A stretch of DNA of 15,195 nt from JADJNW01 sp964549655 (GCA_964549655.1 CAZJXN010000130.1:1-15195), one strand, 5' to 3'; positions 1 through 7,680 are shown, counted from the first letter of the stretch. Notes: generated from the letters alone by a model not told the origin. Made by a program: numbers and translations.

Positions 1-216
1 TGGTCAATATCGAAAATACTATTTTCTCGAATAGGGGTGGGAAATGTCGGTTTTATTTACAGCGTCATCGTTTATAAAAAAGTGTATCAATCTCCAGGTA
101 TTCGGGGCGCAGTCGCATCTTTAGGAGCTGTAATAGTATATTTTATACTTTACTATGTTCTTATTATTTTTGTTTTTATTGGAATAGCGATTGTTGCAGT
201 AGCTCGACAGTCGTGA
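1..216 (+). CDS. C-terminal end of an integral membrane protein (5' truncated by window edge)
   Basis: Frame 1 is open from the first base to a TGA at 214-216 and encodes the last 71 residues of a protein whose start lies outside the window. The visible part has a short amphipathic stretch (GVGNVGFIYSVIVYKK), then from about residue 37 a long run rich in Val, Ile, Phe, Tyr and Leu that can form one long or two short membrane segments, ending at AVARQS. Length and hydrophobicity are far better than chance for an open frame at a window edge. I do not recognise the family. It converges on the YdeI remnant, with only 8 bases between the two stop codons and no obvious terminator hairpin. Confidence 0.6.
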   Translation, partial: WSISKILFSRIGVGNVGFIYSVIVYKKVYQSPGIRGAVASLGAVIVYFILYYVLIIFVFIGIAIVAVARQS

Positions 217-224
217 TTTAAATA

Positions 225-485
225 TTACATTTTATCAAACTGCGCTCGCTTATTTTGCGCTGCCATTGCGACCGTTTGTTCGATTCGTTTCTGCCGCGTT
301 TCTGGTCGCTTGGCACTTTCTATCCACCACAAAATACCTTACGTAACCGCGGGTTTTCCTGTGTTTTTCTTATAATGAACAAGCCAAATACCCAGTGAAG
401 TTGCATGGTTTTCTTTCAACCACGCACGCCACGCGGCTCGATTTTCAGGGTAGAAACGGTCAATGGATTGTTTGAATTTGGACAT
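225..485 (-). pseudogene. Internally deleted YdeI/OmpD-associated (OmdA) family gene
   Basis: Reading the minus strand from ATG 485, the first 48 codons give a good YdeI/OmdA-family N-terminus, including FYPENRAAWRAWLKENHATS and WLVHYKKNTGKP. A TAA follows at 339-341. Directly after it, in the same frame, 37 more codons give the family's C-terminal motif (WWIESAKRPETRQKRIEQTV) and a stop at 225-227. Intact members are roughly 190-200 residues (family knowledge), so about 100 central residues are missing. The stop sits exactly at the junction, where homologues have a Tyr codon (TAY) after Val-Thr, so the deletion itself probably made it. Family members are often annotated as bacteriocin-protection proteins, with weak functional evidence. 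Upstream codons to 623 are open but unrelated and overlap the esterase, so 485 is the sensible start. A misassembly that collapsed the centre is the alternative. Confidence 0.75.
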
Positions 486-510
486 ATAATTTAATGTGCC
501 AATTTGCTGA

Positions 511-525
511 TCCCGCCATGCGGGA
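511..525. repeat. Short GC-rich hairpin, TCCCGC-CAT-GCGGGA
   Basis: A perfect 6-bp inverted repeat with a 3-base loop lies between the esterase stop and the YdeI remnant. The same arms recur at 12252-12269 with loop CATACA, so this looks like a dispersed REP-like palindrome. No T-run follows on either strand, so it is not a classic terminator. It is flanked by near-identical 11-mers (501-511 and 537-547, AATTTGCYGAT). Confidence 0.5.
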
Positions 526-582
526 CAAGTTATGCTAATTTGCCGATGAAGCATGCTCCATTTACCTGTGCTATTCAGGTTG

Positions 583-1461
583 TTACTTCTGCCGAAAACT
601 ATCGCCGATAAACGCCAACGCATCCGTGATGCCCGTGCGCCAGTACGTCCATGTGTGAGCGCCCTCGCGTACGCGGAATTCGTGTGGCACCTCTTTTTTC
701 GTGAGTGCGATATTCAACATACAATTGCCATTTATCAAAAAATCATCGTCGCCGCAGTCAATCCAATAGCGCACTTTGCTCAATTCTTCCTTCGATTTTG
801 TCTCTACGATTTTCAGAGGTGAATTATCATAAAAGGCTTTCGTGAGCCGGTCATTTCCTTTCAAATCCTTGCCGTATAATTGTGCAAACGTGCGGTCCCA
901 ATTCGCATCAGGCATCGTGGATATGGATTCATCTTCAAATACCGCTGCGCTCAATGGCGCCGCCGCCGAAAATAAATCAGGATATTTCAAAGCGTAAATC
1001 AGCGTGCCATATCCACCCATGGACAAACCAGCAATACCTCGATAGCGTTTTTCTGCCTTGATGCGATACGTTTTTTCGATAGCAGGCATAAATTCTTTAA
1101 TAAAAAAATCCTCATATTTTGTAGCACCATCGTATGAATTGATATACCAACTCACCCCACCATCGGGCATTACAATAATCATCGGTGGAATATCGCCGTT
1201 AGCAATGGCTTCGTCCGCATAGCGATTCACCTCGCCAAATTGTACCCAGCCCGTATCGTCATCGCCATAGCCATGCAGCAAATAAACCACCGGATAGGTG
1301 CGCTCAGAAGTTGCATAATCAGCAGGCAGATACACATTGTAACGCACGTCTTTGCCCAGCGCAGTGCTTTTCAACGTTTTGCCTTGTATAACTTTACCGG
1401 TGCTTTGCGCGCAAGCAAAGAGCGGCAGCAATAGGAGGAATAGGAGGTTGATTCGTTTCAT
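583..1461 (-). CDS. Secreted esterase, alpha/beta hydrolase of the esterase D / feruloyl esterase-like family
   Basis: Predicted serine hydrolase of the PF00756 (putative esterase) family, probably cleaving carboxyl esters such as acylated carbohydrates; the substrate cannot be read from sequence. Numbered from the chosen start (292 aa): hydrophobic signal sequence 1-19 ending FACAQS, consistent with cleavage after Ala-Gln or, less typically, lipidation of the Cys; oxyanion-region motif YLLHGYGDDDTGW about 60-72; nucleophile motif GLSMGG with Ser147; acid in DCGDDDFL about 235-242; His269 in GAHTW. The triad order and full-length C-terminus indicate an intact enzyme. An in-frame ATG at 1482 adds seven residues (MVKHTFC); I prefer 1461 because it begins directly with the Lys-Arg n-region of the signal peptide. 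It is transcribed alone, divergently from the Uma2 gene, and no clear -7/-33 promoter was seen upstream. Confidence 0.9.
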   Translation of the reverse strand: MKRINLLFLLLLPLFACAQSTGKVIQGKTLKSTALGKDVRYNVYLPADYATSERTYPVVYLLHGYGDDDTGWVQFGEVNRYADEAIANGDIPPMIIVMPDGGVSWYINSYDGATKYEDFFIKEFMPAIEKTYRIKAEKRYRGIAGLSMGGYGTLIYALKYPDLFSAAAPLSAAVFEDESISTMPDANWDRTFAQLYGKDLKGNDRLTKAFYDNSPLKIVETKSKEELSKVRYWIDCGDDDFLINGNCMLNIALTKKEVPHEFRVREGAHTWTYWRTGITDALAFIGDSFRQK

Positions 1462-1615
1462 ACAAAAAGTGTGTTTTACCATTTAAAAAGAGTCGCTAAA
1501 AATGCACAAATTTTTGGTAGGATCCGCTAATAGGACACTGATTTTTTGGGATAAGGGAGCGGGTAGAAATCTTGGGCAAAGTAAAAATAATCAAAATACT
1601 GATTATTAAATATAA

Positions 1616-1644
1616 ATGTAGTAAAATTTTATACAATACTACAT
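1616..1644. promoter_or_regulatory. Dyad-symmetric AT-rich element between divergent genes
   Basis: Arms ATGTAGTA (1616-1623) and TACTACAT (1637-1644) are perfect 8-bp inverted repeats around a 13-base spacer, midway between the esterase and Uma2 starts. It could be an operator or a transcript hairpin. It has no T-run and is not adjacent to the predicted Uma2 promoter, so its role is uncertain. Confidence 0.3.
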
Positions 1645-1711
1645 CTATCTCGTCGGATACGGCGCGACTTGCATTTACGAACCCGTCAACTTGCATAAAG
1701 CTAAACTTCAA

Positions 1712-1743
1712 TTTGCTAAAAACAAAAAAGTCCTTTATATTTG
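1712..1743 (+). promoter_or_regulatory. Bacteroidota-type promoter for the Uma2-family gene
   Basis: TTTG at 1712-1715 and TATATTTG at 1736-1743 match the Bacteroidota primary sigma factor -33 (TTTG) and -7 (TAnnTTTG) elements with a 20-base spacer, close to the usual spacing. The -7 box ends 15 bases before the ATG at 1759, so the predicted leader is only about 10 nt. Confidence 0.7.
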
Positions 1744-1758
1744 TAAAAAGGTCGAATC

Positions 1759-2319
1759 ATGATTCAAGCAGCAGAAAAATTATATACGGTCGAGGAATAT
1801 TTTGAGTTAGAAAAAAAATCTGACATTCGTCACGAGTATGTGTACGGCAAATTGATTGCTATGTCTGGAGAAACGAAAATTGCAAACAAGATAGCAGGAA
1901 ATTGTTACAAATTTTTTGACAACACTTTAAATAATGATGTCTTTGAAACTTTTATTCATGACGTAAAGCTCATGGTAGATACTAAATTATATCGTTATCC
2001 TGATTTGGTTATTGTGCCTGTCACCGATGATACGGATCCTTATGCTACAACACAACCAATTTTAATCATCGAAGTACTCTCCGACAGCACCGAATCCATT
2101 GACCGAGGCGACAAACTGCGCCAATACAGCAATCTTCCTTCTTTACAATACTATTTGCTCCTCTCTCAAACTGAACCCGTTGTAGAAATATACACCCGCG
2201 AAGGCAATCGCTGGATACTGGAATTTTTTACTTCTTTGGAAGATGTCATTCCATTGTCCGCATTAGAAACCACACTTTCATTACAATCTATTTATAAAAG
2301 AATTAAATTTAGTAAATAA
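1759..2319 (+). CDS. Uma2 family (DUF820) PD-(D/E)XK endonuclease-like protein
   Basis: A 186-residue protein with the layout of the Uma2/DUF820 family (PF05685), a PD-(D/E)XK nuclease-fold family abundant in cyanobacteria and found sporadically elsewhere. Visible signatures: N-terminal YTVEEYFELEK (9-19); RHEYVYGKLIAMSG (24-37) with its conserved Glu and Gly; RYPDLVIV (79-86), where Asp82 is the predicted first metal ligand; LIIEVLSDSTE (102-112) with Glu105; and DRGDKLRQYSNLPSLQYYLL (115-134), where Lys119 is a candidate catalytic lysine. Length is normal and the motifs are intact, so the fold is probably functional. The family's biological role is poorly defined; cleavage activity is inferred from fold only. 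It stands alone behind its own promoter and is AT-richer than the downstream receptor, compatible with an acquired single gene. No partner methylase, toxin or antitoxin gene is adjacent. Confidence 0.88.
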   Translation: MIQAAEKLYTVEEYFELEKKSDIRHEYVYGKLIAMSGETKIANKIAGNCYKFFDNTLNNDVFETFIHDVKLMVDTKLYRYPDLVIVPVTDDTDPYATTQPILIIEVLSDSTESIDRGDKLRQYSNLPSLQYYLLLSQTEPVVEIYTREGNRWILEFFTSLEDVIPLSALETTLSLQSIYKRIKFSK

Positions 2320-2533
2320 AGTATCCACTATCTGATTCAATTCCTGATTAGCCGTATTCCGCCGCCCAGCGTTTGCAATGACAATCAATACCTTGAATTT
2401 ATTAATTTATTTATTTTAAATTGCTTCATTACTTATTTGCCTAAATTCACTTATCATTGTGGTCAATACCTAACCTTCGCTCACTTCCTCCGTTACAGCA
2501 AAAACATTGCGTCACCATCATATTCTACTATGA

Positions 2534-4966
2534 ATGAATTTTACAAAAAAGGGCGTACTGCCTCTCTTTCTTTTACTTTTTCTACTTCCTATTTCCAACG
2601 TATTGACCGCTCAATCTTCCTGCTATTTTCGTGCAAAGGTGACGGATGCAGAAACCGGCGAGCCGCTGGTGGACGCTTCCTTTAAGTTGGATGGAAATGT
2701 AATCAATAAAGCAACGGATGCAAAAGGAGAAGTGCGCGTGCCGGTGCTGTGCGGCGAACATTCCGTGCGATTCAGCGTAGTGGGTTACAAGCCTTATGCT
2801 CGCAGACTCGTGGTGACCGGCGACAGTTTGCTCTTGATTGAAATGGAAAATATTGCCACTCAAATAGAAGAAGTATTGGTCACGGCGCAAAGTGCGCGGC
2901 GCACAATGGAAACGCCAGCTTTGGGCGTAAGTATATTGAGTATGAAAGCGGTGGAAAAAATAGCACCCGCAGCAGGCGAAATTGATATTTTAAGAGGATT
3001 ACAAACCTTGCCAGGTATTTCCTCTGTAGGCGAAGGCGCAAACGGGATTAACATTCGAGGGGGCGCAGTGGAGCAGAACTTGATATTGTTGGATAATATG
3101 CCGATTTTTAATCCGACGCACTTATTAGGATTATTTTCGGTATTTCCGACGGATGCGATTCGGGAATTGCAATTATATAAAGGTTCGATTCCAGCGCGGT
3201 ATAGTGGTCGCACGGCTGGCGTGTTGGATGTAAAAATGAGCGAACCAAGTACCGAAAAATTTAAAATGAGAGGCGGTATTGGATTGATTTCCAACCGCTT
3301 GCATGCGGAAATTCCCTTGGTCAAAGAGAAATTGGCGCTTATGACTTCCGCCCGTTTTTCGTTCAATGAGTATTTGATTAAATTTTATAATAGCATTTTT
3401 GTAACCTCCAGCGCAGACCAGCCTCTGCCCAATAACAAGCCTCGGTTTTATGATTTTGCAAATAAAATATCATGGAATCCGACCAGTCAGGATAACATTT
3501 CTTTGGCGAGTTACATCAGTTATGATTCCTATAGAATTGATACTTTATTCAGCATTGCTAACATCGTGCCTCGCCAAGCGAATATTGAGTACGGACACAC
3601 GAATTTTGCGCTGCGCTGGAATCACTATTTTTCTGAAACCCTCAATCTCAATGTGTTAGGTGTTCGTTCGCGTTATAAAACGACCACTGCTGCTAAAGAT
3701 TTGAGAGCCGGATTTGACTATGAAACGCAATTGGATTACACCAATGGAAAAGTGGAATTAACGTATGCGCCGTCTCCCTTGCAACGCATCAACGTGGGTG
3801 CGACCGTCACGCGCTACGATGTAAATCCTGCCGACCTCACGCCACTTGAAGAATCATCGGTGAGCGAGTTGCACCTGCCGCAAGAAAAGGCATGGGAAGT
3901 GGCGTTCTTTGCCTCGGATGAGTATGAATTGAGTAAAAATTTGTTGGCTGAAATCGGATTTCGCTATGTCAATTATTGGAATATGGGTCCGATTGCTGTG
4001 CCGACTTTTGACTCAGAAGTGCCGAAATCATTGAATTCTATCACCGATACTTTATTTATCGGAAATAATACCGTTGAATCCTATTATGCAAGATTTGAAC
4101 CTCGTTTGGCTTTGCGTTATAAACTAAATGAGTTGAATTCTATCAAAATCGGTTATAATCGGATGAATCAGTTTTTGCAACAGATTGCTAATAATACCAC
4201 GCCTTTGCCCAATGTACGCTGGAAAAATTCTAACCGATACGTGCCGCCTGCGCAGAGCGATTTGGTGTCTGCTGGCTATTTTCATGATACCGAAAGTCGG
4301 ATTTGGGAATGGTCATTCGAAGGGTATTATCGTTGGCAACGCTCCATTTTTGACTATCTGACGGGCGCAGAATTGAATATCAATCCAGTAGTAGAAACGC
4401 AATTATTAAAAGGTATTGCAAAAGCGTATGGCGCGGAATTGCTGATTAATAAAAAGAAAGGCGTGATGACGGGTTGGTTGAGTTACACGTATGCGCGAAG
4501 TTTAGAAAAAATTACCGGCGACTTCCCAGCTTTACAGCAATTAAATGACGGCGAATGGTTTCGCACCAATATAGATAAGCCCCACACACTTAACGTATTA
4601 TTAAACTTTCAAACGGAGCGGCACAACTTGATTTCTTTCACGTTCGTGTACAGCACCGGAAGACCGTACACCGCGCCTGTCAGCTTTTATAGAGACCAAT
4701 TCAACACGGTGCCCGTATACACCGACCGCAACAATGCGCGTATCTCGGATTATCATCGGCTTGATTTTGCTTGGACGATCCTCAATCCTTCCATGAAAGA
4801 CCGCCGTTGGGAAGGCTCTTGGATTTTTACAGTTTACAATTTATACGGACGCAAAAATGCGTTTTCGTACTTTTTCAATCCCGATTTAGCCACGTTCAAA
4901 CCGTTTAAAGTAAGTGTATTTCCTACGCCTATTTTTTCGTTGACGTATAATTTTAAATTTGAATAG
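2534..4966 (+). CDS. TonB-dependent outer-membrane receptor with N-terminal carboxypeptidase-regulatory-like domain
   Basis: An 810-residue outer-membrane transporter that would use TonB-ExbBD energy to import a ligand. Signal peptide 1-27 ends LTAQ before SSCYF. Residues about 31-107 form a CarboxypepD_reg-like beta-sandwich (KVTDAETGEPLVDASF, then GYKPYARRLVV). IEEVLVTA (110-117) leads into the plug domain, about 125-235, with LRGLQTLPGI, NIRGGAVEQNLILLDNMPIF and LYKGSIPARYSGRTAGVLDV. The rest is a 22-strand-type barrel rich in alternating aromatic residues, ending TYNFKFE. It is shorter than typical SusC proteins (around 1000 aa) and no SusD gene follows, so it should not be called SusC. 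The DUF4249 gene 139 bases downstream on the same strand is a recurrent neighbour of this receptor class, suggesting a shared uptake complex. The ATG at 2534 fits the signal peptide well; no consensus promoter was found in the 214-base gap upstream. Confidence 0.93.
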   Translation: MNFTKKGVLPLFLLLFLLPISNVLTAQSSCYFRAKVTDAETGEPLVDASFKLDGNVINKATDAKGEVRVPVLCGEHSVRFSVVGYKPYARRLVVTGDSLLLIEMENIATQIEEVLVTAQSARRTMETPALGVSILSMKAVEKIAPAAGEIDILRGLQTLPGISSVGEGANGINIRGGAVEQNLILLDNMPIFNPTHLLGLFSVFPTDAIRELQLYKGSIPARYSGRTAGVLDVKMSEPSTEKFKMRGGIGLISNRLHAEIPLVKEKLALMTSARFSFNEYLIKFYNSIFVTSSADQPLPNNKPRFYDFANKISWNPTSQDNISLASYISYDSYRIDTLFSIANIVPRQANIEYGHTNFALRWNHYFSETLNLNVLGVRSRYKTTTAAKDLRAGFDYETQLDYTNGKVELTYAPSPLQRINVGATVTRYDVNPADLTPLEESSVSELHLPQEKAWEVAFFASDEYELSKNLLAEIGFRYVNYWNMGPIAVPTFDSEVPKSLNSITDTLFIGNNTVESYYARFEPRLALRYKLNELNSIKIGYNRMNQFLQQIANNTTPLPNVRWKNSNRYVPPAQSDLVSAGYFHDTESRIWEWSFEGYYRWQRSIFDYLTGAELNINPVVETQLLKGIAKAYGAELLINKKKGVMTGWLSYTYARSLEKITGDFPALQQLNDGEWFRTNIDKPHTLNVLLNFQTERHNLISFTFVYSTGRPYTAPVSFYRDQFNTVPVYTDRNNARISDYHRLDFAWTILNPSMKDRRWEGSWIFTVYNLYGRKNAFSYFFNPDLATFKPFKVSVFPTPIFSLTYNFKFE

Positions 4967-4992
4967 GATAGTACACTGATTGTTAAGATTAT

Positions 4993-5000
4993 TAGGTTTG
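4993..5000 (+). promoter_or_regulatory. Possible -7 box upstream of the DUF4249 gene
   Basis: TAGGTTTG matches TAnnTTTG exactly but has no TTTG or TTG at proper spacing upstream. If real it would give a leader of about 100 nt. The gene may instead be co-transcribed with the receptor. Confidence 0.25.
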
Positions 5001-5105
5001 TTTGCGGTTTTAATACTATTCTATTTTAATAAAATCTTAATTTATCTTATTTATTATAATAATCAGTATTCTGTTTAGTAAAAAGTGTTTATAATTAAAC
5101 GAAAT

Positions 5106-6167
5106 ATGAATAAAAATATAATACTCGCGTTTACTTTATTAATTATAAGCCTCACAACAACCTGCCAATATCCGGTAGACGTATCTGAATTACCGGATAC
5201 AGAAAAATTTATTTTTATCAATGCAGAATTGACCGAAACGTATGCCAAAGTTTTGGTGACTTATACCCTCGATGACGTGACCCCAGAAGGTGCTTATGTA
5301 TTTCCTAAACCGCCCACAGCGACGGCGTATGTGTTGGATGGAAACGGGAATCAATTTTTTTTCAAAACGGATGGCGTAATAGATACTTCTTTCCGAGGCT
5401 TTGTGGGGCAAACGTATACGCTCCATGTAGAAGTAGATGGTAAAACGTATGAGTCGAATGCGGAAACGATGCGCTCCTGCCCGGAATTGAATACCGTGAC
5501 TCCCATTTATACCCGCGAGCCGAATCGGGATGCTAAAGATTTATTGTACGACGGTTTTGATGTGTATGTGGAATCGCTTGATCCCGCTGGTCAAGACAAC
5601 TACTATCAGTGGGATTGGGTGCATTATGAGCGCAGCCTGAGCTGTGCCGTTATGGAAGAAAATGGAAGGGAGGTGTTATATCCTTGTACACCGTATGATT
5701 GTTGGAATATTCGATACAATACCCGCATAATCGTGCAGGCAGACAGACTGCGTGATGGAAAATCTTTGACGCACCGCGTTGTGCGCGTACCCTTTGCTGT
5801 GCCGCCGTATAAGTATTACTACCTACGGGTGGAGCAGCGCGCCATCACGCCTACCGTATTTGCTTATTTGCAATCGTTAGAAACACAAACTCAAAATGTC
5901 GGTTCGGTTTTCGACATCCCTCCACAAACTCGGTTCAGTCCCAATATTTACAACGTAAGTAATCCAACAGAGAAAATTTTAGGTGTTTTTAATGTGTTTT
6001 CATCTCGACATAAAATTATTAATATTGATATACAACAAGAGATTCCGGGCATAAAGCCTAAAAATATTGGTGACCCCAGACCGTTTACAAGCATTCCACT
6101 GGCGCAGGCGAAATGTGTGGAAGGGTTTCACCGTACATTGATACGACCGGAAGGGTGGGTGGATTAG
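5106..6167 (+). CDS. DUF4249 domain-containing outer-membrane lipoprotein-like protein
   Basis: A 353-residue protein resembling the DUF4249 family, commonly encoded next to TonB-dependent receptors in Bacteroidota. Residues 1-20 are a signal sequence (MNKNIILAFTLLIISLTTTC). The Cys in TTTCQYPVDVSELPD lies where family members carry the lipidated Cys, although the -3 to -1 residues are not a canonical lipobox. The N-terminal half has the expected beta-rich pattern: KFIFINAELTETYAKVLVTY, a segment on ornaments of the 'object' (ATAYVLDGNG), and GQTYTLHVEVDGKTYES. The later part contains YYYLRVEQRAITPTVFAYLQSL and GVFNVFSSRHK, also typical. The exact function is unknown; a surface-exposed or periplasmic accessory to the receptor is inferred. 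An in-frame GTG at 5085 would add seven residues (FIIKRN type); the ATG at 5106 is preferred because it starts at the signal peptide and follows an A-rich leader. Confidence 0.85.
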   Translation: MNKNIILAFTLLIISLTTTCQYPVDVSELPDTEKFIFINAELTETYAKVLVTYTLDDVTPEGAYVFPKPPTATAYVLDGNGNQFFFKTDGVIDTSFRGFVGQTYTLHVEVDGKTYESNAETMRSCPELNTVTPIYTREPNRDAKDLLYDGFDVYVESLDPAGQDNYYQWDWVHYERSLSCAVMEENGREVLYPCTPYDCWNIRYNTRIIVQADRLRDGKSLTHRVVRVPFAVPPYKYYYLRVEQRAITPTVFAYLQSLETQTQNVGSVFDIPPQTRFSPNIYNVSNPTEKILGVFNVFSSRHKIINIDIQQEIPGIKPKNIGDPRPFTSIPLAQAKCVEGFHRTLIRPEGWVD

Positions 6168-6170
6168 ATC

Positions 6171-6310
6171 ACTGGGCAGTGGGCAGTCGCTAACGGCTTG
6201 ATAGACAGTCGTAAAATATTTTAATACATCATTCGAACTTTATCTTCCTGTTATCTTGTTTCCCACTGCCTACTGCCCACTGCCCACTGCCCACTGCCTA
6301 CTGCCCACTG
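6171..6310. repeat. Heptamer tandem array with an inverted partial copy between convergent genes
   Basis: Seven consecutive 7-base units CC[C/T]ACTG occupy 6262-6310 (order C,T,C,C,C,T,C at the variable base). About 75 bases upstream, 6171-6187 reads ACTGGGCAGTGGGCAGT, the opposite orientation, and can pair over 15 bases with 6272-6286 or other registers. It fills the gap between the convergent DUF4249 and methyltransferase genes, so transcripts from either side would fold into a long hairpin. It resembles short tandemly repeated repetitive (STRR) sequences described in cyanobacteria; that comparison is from memory. It may act as a bidirectional terminator or mRNA 3'-end protector, though it lacks a clear T-run. 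Confidence 0.8.
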
Positions 6311-6312
6311 AT

Positions 6313-7011
6313 TTATTTCTCCGCTATTACAAAATACTGATAATCAAGCGCCGTATCGTTAGTTGTAATATTTTGAAAACCAGCTACATATAATGCTTCT
6401 TCGACTTCGTGGATGGGCAACCGCATTTCGTTTGGCGGACCGATTGGGGTGCGTTTTTTCTTGAAATCTACAATAATCAATTTGCCGCCGTCGGAAAGTC
6501 CTTTTAGCAGCGTTTTCAAATAGTCTGTACGATTGGGAATATACATAAACGTATTAACAATCAGAATGATGTCAACTTCGCCCGGCTTCAAGCTCGGGTC
6601 ATTTGCGAAAGCGAGGCGCGGCTCGAGTTTCGCTTGCAGATTTTCCGGCAATTCTAACACTTTAATACTGTCCAAATAATTTACAAACCGTTTATCAATG
6701 TCTATGGCAATCACTTTTTTCGCTTTGGACACCATCCGAAACGCAAAAAAACCCGTCCCAGCGCCAATATCCGCCACCGTTTTTCCTTCCAAATCACCCA
6801 ACAAATCAATAATCAAATCTGGCTTTTGCCAAATCACGCGATTCGTATTGATATAATCTTCGGCAATGTCGGGGTCTTTTTTGCCATTGCCAGCAGTATC
6901 AGCAAATTGTTGGTCTGATACATCCGTCGTATTCGAGCTGCGGTCATACTGACAGCTCATTAGCAAACATAGAAAAAACGTACAAAAAAGGGAGGTGCGA
7001 AGCAGTTTCAT
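6313..7011 (-). CDS. Lipoprotein-like class I SAM-dependent methyltransferase
   Basis: A 232-residue protein with a Rossmann-fold methyltransferase domain. MKLLRTSLFCTFFLCLLMSC (1-20) is a signal peptide with a canonical lipobox (LMSC), predicting lipidation at Cys20 and anchoring outside the cytoplasm. A low-complexity linker follows (about 21-50, Asp/Ser/Thr-rich). NRVIWQKPDLII (58-68) leads into motif I VADIGAGTGFF (79-89, SAM binding), acidic residues in VIAIDIDKRF (100-109), motif IV-like DIILIVNTFMYI and GGKLIIVDFKKKR near the C-terminus. The substrate is unknown. An exported SAM-dependent enzyme is surprising because SAM is cytoplasmic; similar signal-bearing methyltransferases exist in other bacteria (recollection, not searched). 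Residues 1-20 could alternatively be a membrane anchor facing the cytoplasm. A perfect -7 box (TAACTTTG) ends 14 bases before the start, supporting it. Confidence 0.85.
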   Translation of the reverse strand: MKLLRTSLFCTFFLCLLMSCQYDRSSNTTDVSDQQFADTAGNGKKDPDIAEDYINTNRVIWQKPDLIIDLLGDLEGKTVADIGAGTGFFAFRMVSKAKKVIAIDIDKRFVNYLDSIKVLELPENLQAKLEPRLAFANDPSLKPGEVDIILIVNTFMYIPNRTDYLKTLLKGLSDGGKLIIVDFKKKRTPIGPPNEMRLPIHEVEEALYVAGFQNITTNDTALDYQYFVIAEK

Positions 7012-7025
7012 AAATAGCGTTTGCG

Positions 7026-7033
7026 CAAAGTTA
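7026..7033 (-). promoter_or_regulatory. -7 promoter box of the methyltransferase gene
   Basis: The minus strand reads TAACTTTG, a perfect TAnnTTTG, ending 14 bases before the ATG at 7011. No good TTTG is found at the -33 position (only TGTG/TGTTAG). Box-to-start distance is nearly the same as for the Uma2 gene. Confidence 0.55.
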
Positions 7034-7680
7034 ATCGTTCTATTTTTATTCTAACACATTTAGTGTAGCGGAACGGTTGTTTATTTATTGGCGATGTACA
7101 GCCTTTATTACTTCTTTACACAAACATACGAGACCCCTAAAAACATAGGTGTTCTATGGGGTGTAAAAACAAAGTAGAATAGTTTTTATACTTCCATTGC
7201 TTGTTTGACAAAAAAAGCGTTTATTTGCAGCCGTATAATTAATACACAGAAGAGTGACTTTTTTTCTACCCTGCCGCTCTCATGCTAACAATTAAAAAAC
7301 CTATTTTTGGTTTTTACACGCTGTAATTTGTACCCTTCTACAAACTAACAAAATTTGACACGAGCGCTGTCATGATTTACCATTGTTTCAATTTCAAGGA
7401 CATTTAAGTAAGTGAGCAACGTTAACTTATTGGTTGTCAATGTGTTGGCAGGCTATTAACTGTCTACTGCTTTAGAGCTTGGCTATTTTACAATCCAGAT
7501 TCGCCCCGTTTTTAGGTGTGCGTTTTATAAGTTCGCTTTTTCATGCAATGTGTAGCTGCAAATGCTGTGCATTGACCTACTTTTTGTATATATAAGCGAC
7601 TATTAAACAGTCTCCTAAAAAAAGATTCATCATCCAATTGCCTGTTAAAAAAAAGCATTATTCCACTAATCAACAAATCA

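Noticed and set aside
339..623. Full 94-residue minus-strand frame as a gene
   Set aside because: The first 46 codons overlap the esterase and intergenic DNA and lack family similarity; only the part from 485 matches YdeI, and it is truncated.
1594..1607. AATACTGATTATTA shared with the reverse complement near 5057-5070
   Set aside because: A 14-base AT-rich match between two places in 15 kb on either strand is about what chance gives, and the contexts differ.
1572..1805. 77-codon plus-strand frame upstream of the Uma2 gene
   Set aside because: It spans the dyad and the promoter and overlaps the Uma2 start in another frame; composition is that of AT-rich noncoding DNA.
1759..2319. Uma2-family gene as part of a restriction or defence system
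   Set aside because: No methylase, helicase, toxin or antitoxin gene is adjacent; the gene stands alone with its own promoter.
2534..4966. Calling the receptor SusC
   Set aside because: No SusD gene follows and the protein is about 200 residues shorter than typical SusC; only a general TonB-dependent receptor is supported.
6262..6310. Heptamer array as a CRISPR array
   Set aside because: Units are contiguous 7-mers without spacers, and no cas genes are present.
7321..7345. TTTGTA/TACAAA inverted repeat as an operator
   Set aside because: Six-base arms in AT-rich DNA are common by chance, and no gene start lies nearby.
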